Origin: Tropicibacter alexandrii
Lineage (GTDB): Bacteria > Pseudomonadota > Alphaproteobacteria > Rhodobacterales > Rhodobacteraceae
DNA: 64,000 nucleotides
Assembly: GCF_003667315.2 (NCBI RefSeq)
Contig: NZ_RCTZ02000014.1
Coordinates: forward strand, 1 to 64,000
Direction of reading: 5' to 3'
A model generated the notes under the pieces. The model did no database searches, had not been told where the DNA came from, and was given only the letters and a program-made list of their open reading frames with translations. Below, one piece after another: positions 53,989 to 61,727 of the stretch (position 1 is its first letter; the number at the start of each line of letters is the position of its first letter). The translations under genes were made by a program, and so were the position numbers.

Positions 53989-54996
53989 ATGCCCAGACTT
54001 TTGGTCGTATCGCTGAACTACCGCACCCCGCAGATGACCCTACGCTCTGTCCGCAGCGCCTTGGTCGCTATGCAGGGATTGGAGGCCGAGCTGGTCATCG
54101 TCGACAATGACAGCGGCGATGGCTCGTATGAGGAAATCTTTCACGCGGTGCAGGAGGAAGCCCTGCCGGTCCGCGTCATCCAGTCCGGCCGCAATGGTGG
54201 CTTTGGCGCCGGGAACAATGTCGGCATTCAGGCGCGGATGAGCAACGGGACCAAGCCCGACTATGTATACATCCTGAATTCAGACGCCTTTCCCGCGCCG
54301 GACGCGATCCGGCTGTTGCTGGACCATCTGGAGACGCACCCCGAGGCGGGCTTTGCCGGAAGCTACATTCATGGCGAGGACGGCGGCGCCCATGTGACTG
54401 CCTTCCGCTTTCCGTCGCTCTGGTCGGAACTCGAAGGATCGGCGCGGTTTGGGCCTGTTTCCAAGGTCTTGCGCAATCGGATCGTGCCCATCGGCGTGCC
54501 AGAGCAGACCCAGCGCGTCGACTGGCTGGCGGGCGCATCGATGATGATGCGCCAATCTGTGCTCGATGAAATCGGCCTCTTCGACGAAGTATACTTCTTG
54601 TATTTCGAAGAGACCGACCTGTGCCTTCGCGCCGCGCGCGCCGGGTATGAAACGCATTACGTGCGCGAAAGCGAAGTCGCGCATATCGGGTCGGTGTCCA
54701 CCGGGATGAAACGGTGGACGCGCATCCCGGGCTTCTGGCTCGACAGCCGGTGGCACTATTTTTCCAAGAATCACGGGCGCTTGTATGCTGCCGGGGCCAC
54801 GTTGGCCCATGCGGTTGGCGGCGCTCTCTGGCGGCTGCGCGTGGTGGTGCAGCGAAAAACGCCGGCGGACCCTCCGCATTTCCTGCGCGATCTGCTGGTT
54901 CATGACCTCAAGGCGATGATGCGCCCCCTGCCGGGAAAGAGCCAAGCGGTTCCGACGGTGCGCGCCGGGACCGCGATTGAGGCAAGCGTGGAGTGA
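53989..54996 (+). CDS. Family 2 glycosyltransferase (rhamnosyltransferase-like)
   Basis: A 335-residue GT-A enzyme of the WbbL type. VIVDNDSGDGSYEEI, FGAGNNVGI, VYILNSDAFPAPDAI (metal region) and LFDEVYFLYFEETDLCLRA are classic. It lies between the PKS and NRPS genes, three bases after the PKS stop and overlapping the NRPS start. This position makes a glycosylation step on the polyketide-peptide product, or a sugar step for a shared conjugate, plausible. Confidence 0.9.
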   Translation: MPRLLVVSLNYRTPQMTLRSVRSALVAMQGLEAELVIVDNDSGDGSYEEIFHAVQEEALPVRVIQSGRNGGFGAGNNVGIQARMSNGTKPDYVYILNSDAFPAPDAIRLLLDHLETHPEAGFAGSYIHGEDGGAHVTAFRFPSLWSELEGSARFGPVSKVLRNRIVPIGVPEQTQRVDWLAGASMMMRQSVLDEIGLFDEVYFLYFEETDLCLRAARAGYETHYVRESEVAHIGSVSTGMKRWTRIPGFWLDSRWHYFSKNHGRLYAAGATLAHAVGGALWRLRVVVQRKTPADPPHFLRDLLVHDLKAMMRPLPGKSQAVPTVRAGTAIEASVE

Positions 54997-57900
54997 AGGA
55001 TATGGGGTTTTCCTGTGTTGTGATCGGCAATGAGTCGCTTTTGATTCAATGTGCTGAAATGGCTTTGGAGCGGGGCAATCGGATTGATGCGGTCGTGACC
55101 CGCAACGCCGACGTGCAGGCTTGGGCCGAAGGGCGCGGTCTGGCGGTCAAGCCTTTGGATCAGTTGGAAAAGGGTTTCGACTATCTGCTGTCGATCGCCA
55201 ATCTCGACATCATCCCGCAGGCGGTTCTGGACTTGCCCGCCAAGGGCGCGATCAACTTTCACGACGGCCCGCTGCCGCGCCATGCCGGGCTGAACGCCCC
55301 GGTCTGGGCCTTGATCGAGGGCGAGACGCAGCACGGCGTGACTTGGCACATGATCGAAGGCGGGGTGGACGAGGGCGACATTCTTGTCCAACGTCTGTTT
55401 GACATCACGCCGAACGACACGGCTTTGACCTTGAATACAAAGGCTTACGAGGCGGCGATGGGGTCTTTCCCGGAGCTGCTCGACCAGCTTGAAACCGGGT
55501 CGCTGAACCGCTTGAGACAAGACCTGTCCGCCCGCAGCTATCACGCGCTGGCAGACCGGCCCTTTGGCCACGGGGGGCTGGACTGGTCCAAACCCGCCGA
55601 GCAGGTCGCGCGGCTGGTGCGTGCGCTGGACCACGGGCCGTATTGGAACCCGCTGTCTGCTCCGAAATTCTGTTCAGAAACGGGGCTTTGGCTGGCGTCT
55701 GGCGCTGTGATCACAGAAAGCTACGCCGCCCCCGGCACGGTGATCGGACTTGATGAAGACAGCCTGACGGTGGCTTGCGCAGGCGGCGCGGTCAAGCTGA
55801 CCGGCCTGACCCGCATCTGCGGGATGCCGGTGGACCCCGCGCAAATTGCCAAGACCGGCGACCGCCTGCCCCTGCCCGAAGCGGTAGATATGTCTGTCGT
55901 CGCAGCCAAGGAAAACGTCATGCGCAAGCGTCTCGCGTCGCTGAACCCGGCGCAATTGTCTGACATTTGCGAGGGTGTTGGCGAGATCCACGTCCGTCCC
56001 GTGGCGCAAGTGACCGAGACACAAATTGCGGCCTGGGTCCGCCAATTGACCGGCGAAGAGGTGGTCGATCTGGCTTGGGCAGATTCGGGTCTTGGTGCGT
56101 TGGCGAACAGCGGGTTGGTTGCTGGTTGGACACGCTGCCGCGTGGATACATCTGGTATTCAATCTGTACACCAGATGTATCCATTTGCTACGGACCTGCC
56201 GTTCCGAGCGCCCGAATTGAACTGGCCGAAGGTGCCGCAAATCGGCCTGTCGACCGATGGGCATGTGCCGGGCACCGCGATGACCATTGTCACTGGCGAC
56301 GCACCGAAGCTGACTTGGGATGACGGCAAGATCAGTGCGCAGGCGGCGGAACTCTACGCCGCGCGGCTGGAAATCGGCGCCGGTCTGCCCCCGCAGGAAT
56401 GGGATCTGGTGCTGCACCAGTGGAACGCGACCGCGACGGACCATGATCGCAGCCTGACCATGCACCGCGCCTTCGAGGCACAGGTTGCAAAGACCCCCGA
56501 CGCCACCGCGCTGATCTTCGAAGACACGCGCCTGACCTATGCCGAGCTGAACGCCCGTGCCAACCGCGCCGCGCATCTGCTGCGCGAGATGGGCGTGGCG
56601 CCCGACAAGGTCGTGGGCCTGTGTACTCGCCGGTCGGTCGATCTGCTGGTCGGCGCATTGGCGATCTTGAAGGCCGGGGGCGCCTATCTGCCGATGGATC
56701 CGGGCTACCCCGCTGACAGGCTTCAACATTTCGTCGAGGATAGCGGCGCAGACGTGATCGTGACCCAAGCCGCTGTCGAGGCGCAGCTGCCCCCGCACAA
56801 GGCCGATCTGCTGGTCTTGGACGCGGAACCCCGGCTGGCGAGCATGCCCGACACCAACTTACCCGACATCAGCGGGCCAGACCATCTTGCATACATGATT
56901 TATACAAGCGGTTCGACGGGCAAACCCAAAGGCGTGATGATCGAGCATCGCAACGTTCTGAATTTCTACACCGGCATGGACGCGCATATCCCGCATGACG
57001 GGGGCACTTGGCTGGCGGTGACCTCTCTGTCCTTTGACATTTCCGTGCTGGAACTGTTCTGGACCACTGCGCGCGGGCTGACTGTCGTCTTGACGGCGGA
57101 TGAGGACCGCGGGCTGATCTCGAACGGGCCGATGCCGCGCGGCGAGGGGATGGAGTTTTCCATCTACTACTGGGGCAACGATGACGGCGTCGGGCGTGAC
57201 AAGTACCGGATGCTGCTGGAGGGCGCGCAGTTCGCCGATGAGAACGGCTTTGTCGCGGTCTGGACGCCGGAGCGGCACTTTCACGCCTTTGGCGGGCCTT
57301 ACCCGAACCCCTCGGTGACGGGCGCTGCGGTGGCGGCGATCACCAAGAATATCGGGGTGCGATCCGGGTCGGTGGTGGCGCCGCTGCATCACCCCGCCCG
57401 CATCGCCGAGGAATGGTCGGTGATCGACAACCTCACCAATGGGCGCGCCGGTCTGGCGATTGCAAGTGGTTGGCAACCCGACGATTTTGTCCTGCGGCCC
57501 GAGAATACACCGCCGCATAACAAGCCCGCCATGCTCGAAAACATCGACCAGATCCGCAGGCTGTGGCGGGGCGAGGCCGTGGGCTTTCCGCGCAAGGACG
57601 GCACCCTGCACGAGGTCGTCACACAGCCGCGCCCGGTGTCCCGCGAATTGCCCATCTGGGTCACGACGGCGGGCAACCCGCAGACGTGGAAAGAGGCGGG
57701 GCAGCTGGGCTGCAACGTGCTGACGCACCTGCTGGGCCAGTCGGTCGAGGAAGTCGCGGGCAAGATCAAGATCTACCACGCGGCGCTGCGCGAGGCGGGG
57801 CATGACCCGGCGGATTTCACCGTCACGCTGATGCTGCACACCTTCATTTCCGACACGCGCGACCACGCGCGCGAGGTGGCGCGGCAGCCGATGAAAGACT

Positions 57901-59450
57901 ACCTGAATTCGGCGGCGGGGCTGATCAAGCAATACGCTTGGGCCTTCCCCGCGTTCAAACGGCCGGAGGGCGTGGACAACGCCTTTGACTTGCAACTGGA
58001 CGGGCTGGAGCCGGAGGAACTGGACGCCATTCTGGACTTTGCCTTTGAACGCTACTTCAACGACAGCGGCTTGTTCGGCACGGTCGAGGATGCGCTTGCT
58101 CGCGTCGAGGAACTGCAAGCCATCGGCGTGGGCGAAATCGCCTGCCTGATCGACTACGGGATCGAGCGTGACACCGTTCTGGAGGGGCTGCGGCCTTTGG
58201 CGCAGGTGGTCAAGGCCGCGAATGTCGCGCCGGAACTGGCGGCGGACGATTTCTCCATCGCGGCGCAGATCGTGCGGCATGGTGTGACGCATCTGCAATG
58301 CACGCCCTCGATGGCGCGGATGATTGCGATGAACGACGAGGCGCGCTTTGCGCTGCGTGGTGTGCAACATGTATACCTTGGAGGTGAGCCGCTGCCGGGT
58401 GCGCTGGTCGAGGAATTCCGCGAGATCACAAATGCCACCGTGACCAACATGTACGGCCCGACCGAGACGACGATCTGGTCGTCCTGCGAAGTCGCGCAAG
58501 GGCATGAAAACACGGTCAATATCGGCCTGCCGCTGGCCAATCAACAGATGTATGTTCTGGACGAGGACCGGCAGCCTGTCGGCATCGGGCAAGAGGGTGA
58601 GCTGTGGATCGGTGGCGAGGGCGTGACGCGCGGCTACTGGAACCGGCCTGACCTGACGGCGGAACGCTTTGCCGGCAACCCCTTCCACGATGGGCGCATG
58701 TACCGGACCGGGGATCTGGTCCGCCGCCGTGTCGACGGCAAGATCGACTTTGTCGGGCGCGTCGACCATCAGGTCAAACTGCGCGGCCACCGGATCGAAC
58801 TGGGCGAGATCGAAAGCGTGCTTGAGAGCCTCGACGGGGTCACGCAGGCGGTCGTCATGGCGCGCGAGGATGTGCCGGGCGACGTGCGCTTGGTCGGCTA
58901 TTTCACCGGCAAGGACATGGCCGAGGGCGTGCTGAAGGCCGCGATGGCCAAGGATCTGCCTGCCTATATGGTGCCGGGGCGGTTCGTGCGGCTTGACGCC
59001 TTTCCGCTGACGCCGAACAAGAAGGTCGACCGCAAGGCGCTGCCCGCGCCGCAGACCGTCGTCGCTGCGCCGGCGCCGAAAATCGAAGCGCCGACCTTCA
59101 CCGGTGACAGCGCCGGGGTCGAGCGGGCGATTGCCGCGATCTGGACGCGCTATCTGGGTGTGCAGGAAATCGCCGGGCGGGACAGCTTCTTTGACCTTGG
59201 CGGGCATTCCCTGCTGGCGGTCCAGACCCATCGCGCCATCCGCGAGGAACTGGGCGCGGCGAAACTGTCGATCACCGACATCTTCCGCTTTCCGGTCCTG
59301 CGCGATCTGGCGGGGCGGGTGGCCGGCATGGTCGAAACCTTGCCCGACGCCCCGGCCCCTGCGCCGCAACCCGCGACACAGGACCGAGCGCAATCGCGCA
59401 GCGATGCGATGGCCCGACGCCGCGAGATGCGGGCGCGGCGGCGCGCGTGA
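54993..59450 (+). CDS. NRPS loading protein: formyltransferase-A(monooxygenase)-PCP
   Basis: A 1485-residue protein. Residues 1-200 are a formyltransferase fold with Asn88, His90 (NFHDGPLPRH) and Asp126 in the spacing of tRNA-fMet formyltransferases. No condensation HHxxxDG is present. The adenylation domain starts about 490 (LTYAELNARANRAA) with YTSGSTGKPKG at 637. It is split by a luciferase-like flavin monooxygenase of the MupA/Atu3671 type (about 720-1080), and resumes near 1087 with NMYGPTE at 1152 and YRTGDLV. PCP Ser1406 in DLGGHSLL. It probably selects, oxidises and formylates the starter amino acid for the PKS. Start GTG overlaps the GT2 stop. Confidence 0.9.
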   Translation: MKDMGFSCVVIGNESLLIQCAEMALERGNRIDAVVTRNADVQAWAEGRGLAVKPLDQLEKGFDYLLSIANLDIIPQAVLDLPAKGAINFHDGPLPRHAGLNAPVWALIEGETQHGVTWHMIEGGVDEGDILVQRLFDITPNDTALTLNTKAYEAAMGSFPELLDQLETGSLNRLRQDLSARSYHALADRPFGHGGLDWSKPAEQVARLVRALDHGPYWNPLSAPKFCSETGLWLASGAVITESYAAPGTVIGLDEDSLTVACAGGAVKLTGLTRICGMPVDPAQIAKTGDRLPLPEAVDMSVVAAKENVMRKRLASLNPAQLSDICEGVGEIHVRPVAQVTETQIAAWVRQLTGEEVVDLAWADSGLGALANSGLVAGWTRCRVDTSGIQSVHQMYPFATDLPFRAPELNWPKVPQIGLSTDGHVPGTAMTIVTGDAPKLTWDDGKISAQAAELYAARLEIGAGLPPQEWDLVLHQWNATATDHDRSLTMHRAFEAQVAKTPDATALIFEDTRLTYAELNARANRAAHLLREMGVAPDKVVGLCTRRSVDLLVGALAILKAGGAYLPMDPGYPADRLQHFVEDSGADVIVTQAAVEAQLPPHKADLLVLDAEPRLASMPDTNLPDISGPDHLAYMIYTSGSTGKPKGVMIEHRNVLNFYTGMDAHIPHDGGTWLAVTSLSFDISVLELFWTTARGLTVVLTADEDRGLISNGPMPRGEGMEFSIYYWGNDDGVGRDKYRMLLEGAQFADENGFVAVWTPERHFHAFGGPYPNPSVTGAAVAAITKNIGVRSGSVVAPLHHPARIAEEWSVIDNLTNGRAGLAIASGWQPDDFVLRPENTPPHNKPAMLENIDQIRRLWRGEAVGFPRKDGTLHEVVTQPRPVSRELPIWVTTAGNPQTWKEAGQLGCNVLTHLLGQSVEEVAGKIKIYHAALREAGHDPADFTVTLMLHTFISDTRDHAREVARQPMKDYLNSAAGLIKQYAWAFPAFKRPEGVDNAFDLQLDGLEPEELDAILDFAFERYFNDSGLFGTVEDALARVEELQAIGVGEIACLIDYGIERDTVLEGLRPLAQVVKAANVAPELAADDFSIAAQIVRHGVTHLQCTPSMARMIAMNDEARFALRGVQHVYLGGEPLPGALVEEFREITNATVTNMYGPTETTIWSSCEVAQGHENTVNIGLPLANQQMYVLDEDRQPVGIGQEGELWIGGEGVTRGYWNRPDLTAERFAGNPFHDGRMYRTGDLVRRRVDGKIDFVGRVDHQVKLRGHRIELGEIESVLESLDGVTQAVVMAREDVPGDVRLVGYFTGKDMAEGVLKAAMAKDLPAYMVPGRFVRLDAFPLTPNKKVDRKALPAPQTVVAAPAPKIEAPTFTGDSAGVERAIAAIWTRYLGVQEIAGRDSFFDLGGHSLLAVQTHRAIREELGAAKLSITDIFRFPVLRDLAGRVAGMVETLPDAPAPAPQPATQDRAQSRSDAMARRREMRARRRA

Positions 59451-60076
59451 GCGCAACCGAGACAGCAGAAACCCTCGTCCGCTTGATGGACGAGCAATGC
59501 CCCGGCCTGTGCTGGGGCATTGCCTTTGGGGCGGCCACGCCCGCCCATCCGGATGCAGAACGGGCGATCATACGCGCCGTGCCGACACGCCAAACCGAGT
59601 TCCGCTTGGGACGGATGGCGGCGCGGCAGGCCTTGGCGCGACTGGGGGTTCTGGCACCCGTGCCCATGGGGCCCGACCGCGCGCCGATCTGGCCCGAGGG
59701 TGTTGCCGGGTCGATCACCCATCACGATGGCATCGCCGTTGCCGTCGTGACGATGGGCGGCTGGCTGGGCTTGGACCTCGACCGGGCCGGTCCGCTCGAC
59801 CCCGACCTGATCCCCGAGATCTGCCGCCCCGAAGAGGATACCAGCAAAGCGCGTCACATCTTCAGCGCCAAGGAAGCCGCCTACAAGGCGCAGTACCCAG
59901 CGAATCGGGTGGTCTTTGGCTTTCACGGCTTGTCCGTGGACCTGAACCGGTGCGCGGCCACGTGGCCCGAGCATCCGGAAACCGCCACAATCGCGCCCGA
60001 TTCGCGCCCGCCGCTGCCGATTTGCCAGCTGGCCCGCGATGGCTGGCTGCTGTCGCTCACCTACCTGCCCGATTGA
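59447..60076 (+). CDS. 4'-phosphopantetheinyl transferase (Sfp/EntD type)
   Basis: A 209-residue enzyme that arms carrier-protein serines with phosphopantetheine. SITHHDGIAVAVV, GLDLDRAG and FSAKEAAYKAQYP are the family blocks, with the metal-binding Asp, Glu and catalytic Lys. GTG start overlaps the NRPS stop (GTGA). It would activate ACP Ser1793 and PCP Ser1406 of the two preceding synthases, so the cluster brings its own activator. Confidence 0.92.
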   Translation: MSATETAETLVRLMDEQCPGLCWGIAFGAATPAHPDAERAIIRAVPTRQTEFRLGRMAARQALARLGVLAPVPMGPDRAPIWPEGVAGSITHHDGIAVAVVTMGGWLGLDLDRAGPLDPDLIPEICRPEEDTSKARHIFSAKEAAYKAQYPANRVVFGFHGLSVDLNRCAATWPEHPETATIAPDSRPPLPICQLARDGWLLSLTYLPD

Positions 60077-60307
60077 ACAAACCGCAATTCTGGCGAAACC
60101 GCCACATTTGCCGCTGATTTCGCTTATCTTTTTGAGATTAAGGCAAAAATATGACCCCAATCCCGGATTCAGAAACGCTATGTTCAGGGCCTTAACTCAG
60201 CAAAACCATGGCGAAAACGGGGCAACTTGCCTAAATTGGGTCAAGAAGATGGCGCGCCCGTGGCCGCCTCTTCCGCATTGGGGGCCAACTTTGCGGGAGC
60301 AGACAGT
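60077..60307 (+). promoter_or_regulatory. Intergenic promoter region before wzz
   Basis: About 230 bases, AT-rich in its first half, between the PPTase stop and the chain-length gene. It holds the motif AATTCTGGCGAAA (60086) shared with the PKS upstream region and a TTGAGATTAAGGCAAAAATATG stretch split across 60132-60153 that could serve as promoter. A frame reading from 60227 into wzz exists, but its ribosome site is poor, so I treat the stretch as non-coding. Confidence 0.35.
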
Positions 60308-61639
60308 ATGAACCAGTTCCAGTCCTTCGACGAAATTCTTTCGGCGATCAAACGCCGCTTTTGGGTGATCGTGATCATCACGTTCATCGGCTGCCTCTTC
60401 TCGCTCAATTACGCGCTGGGTCAGGTGAAGGTCTACGAGGCCACCGCCGTCGTCCAGATCGAGGATGCCTCGGTCCCGGACCAGTTGGCCGGGGCCTCGG
60501 CCGGCAATTCCGCCAGCGCGACCCGCGGCGTCAAGCTGATCGAACAGCGCCTGATGTCGCGCGACAACCTCTTCAAGGTGGTTGAAAAGCACGACCTGTT
60601 TGCCGACGACCCGACCGTCACCCCGCTGGAGCGTGTCGGCCTGATGCGCGAAGCGGCCCGGATCGAGGAAATCCGCGACCAGACCCAACAATTCGCACCG
60701 GGCGGCAACGCACCGTCGGGGCTGCTGATCTCGGTTCGCCTGACCGACCCGGACAAGGCTGCCGAAGTTGCCAATGAACTTATGACCTTTGTCATCGACC
60801 AGTCGCGTGACCGCAATGTCGGACGCGCCCGCGAAACGCTGGACCTGTTCAGCAGCGAAGAGGCCCGCGTGGCCGAGCAGATCGCCGCGCTCGAAAACCG
60901 CATCGCCGCCTACAAATCGGAAAATGCGCTGCAACTGCCCGAAGGGGTGCGCGATCTGCGCGGCCAGTTGGCCAGCCTGCGTGAAACCGAACTGGACCTT
61001 GACCAGCAGATCCTGACGCTGGAAACCACCGCCAACCGCCAGCGCGAAGAGGTGCTGGAGCGTCAGATCGGCCTGCTCGAAGAGCAAAAGCTTCTGATCG
61101 TCGAGCGCGCCACCCAGATCGAGGCCTTGATCGCCTCTGCCCCGCAGGTCGAGCGCGAGCTGAGCGCGATGGAACGCGAAATGTCGACCCTTCAGGAACA
61201 GTATTCCGTCATCACCCGCCGCAAGGCCGAGGCCGAGATGGGCCAGTTCCTCGAAGATCGTCAGGCGGCCGGTGGCTTTGAAGTGCTGGAAACCGCGCTG
61301 GTGCCGGAATACCCGATCTCGCGCTCGCGCAAGAAGACCGCGATCATGGGCGGCGTCGCGTCGGTCATCGCCGGTCTGGCCGCAGCCTTCATCATCGAGT
61401 TGCTGAACCCGGCCTTGCGCTCGGCCGGTCAGGTGGAGCGGGCTCTGGGTGTGCAGCCGGTCGTGTCGATCCCGGTCGTCGCGACGGGCCGGGACCGCCG
61501 CCGCCGTGGCCTGTCGGTCTTTGGCAAGATCGCGATGGCGGTGCTGGCGCTGTTGGCGGGGTTGCGGATCGCGGCGGAGTATCTGCCGTGGCTGGGCGAA
61601 CTGTTCGGCAAGGCTTCACCGCGTGCCGCCCGGGTCTGA
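60308..61639 (+). CDS. Wzz/GumC-like polysaccharide co-polymerase
   Basis: A 443-residue inner-membrane protein controlling chain length. N-terminal membrane segment FWVIVIITFIGCLFSLNYAL (residues about 18-37), a large periplasmic coiled-coil part (residues about 160-320, rich in Glu, Gln, Arg), and a C-terminal membrane segment IMGGVASVIAGLAAAFIIELL. A third hydrophobic stretch, AMAVLALLAGLRIAAEYL, follows. ATG at 60308 follows GGGAG. Convergent with the kinase-like gene rather than fused or co-transcribed, which is unusual. Confidence 0.9.
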   Translation: MNQFQSFDEILSAIKRRFWVIVIITFIGCLFSLNYALGQVKVYEATAVVQIEDASVPDQLAGASAGNSASATRGVKLIEQRLMSRDNLFKVVEKHDLFADDPTVTPLERVGLMREAARIEEIRDQTQQFAPGGNAPSGLLISVRLTDPDKAAEVANELMTFVIDQSRDRNVGRARETLDLFSSEEARVAEQIAALENRIAAYKSENALQLPEGVRDLRGQLASLRETELDLDQQILTLETTANRQREEVLERQIGLLEEQKLLIVERATQIEALIASAPQVERELSAMEREMSTLQEQYSVITRRKAEAEMGQFLEDRQAAGGFEVLETALVPEYPISRSRKKTAIMGGVASVIAGLAAAFIIELLNPALRSAGQVERALGVQPVVSIPVVATGRDRRRRGLSVFGKIAMAVLALLAGLRIAAEYLPWLGELFGKASPRAARV

Positions 61640-61670
61640 CCCGCGCCTGAATTGGAATAAGCAGCGATGG

Positions 61671-61711
61671 ACCCTCGGATGGCCTGGCCCGGCCTCCGGG
61701 GGTTCATTTTT
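61671..61711 (+). terminator. Probable terminator after wzz
   Basis: ACCCTCGGA pairs with TCCGGGGGT (one G-T pair) around a GC-rich loop, and TCATTTTT follows. It separates the convergent wzz and kinase genes. Confidence 0.55.
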
Positions 61712-61727
61712 GCCAAAAGTCCGGGGA

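Noticed and set aside
56859-59456. An 865-codon minus-strand frame opposite the NRPS
   Set aside because: Low-complexity Arg/His/Asp/Gln composition, no family motif; the opposite strand carries all NRPS core motifs.
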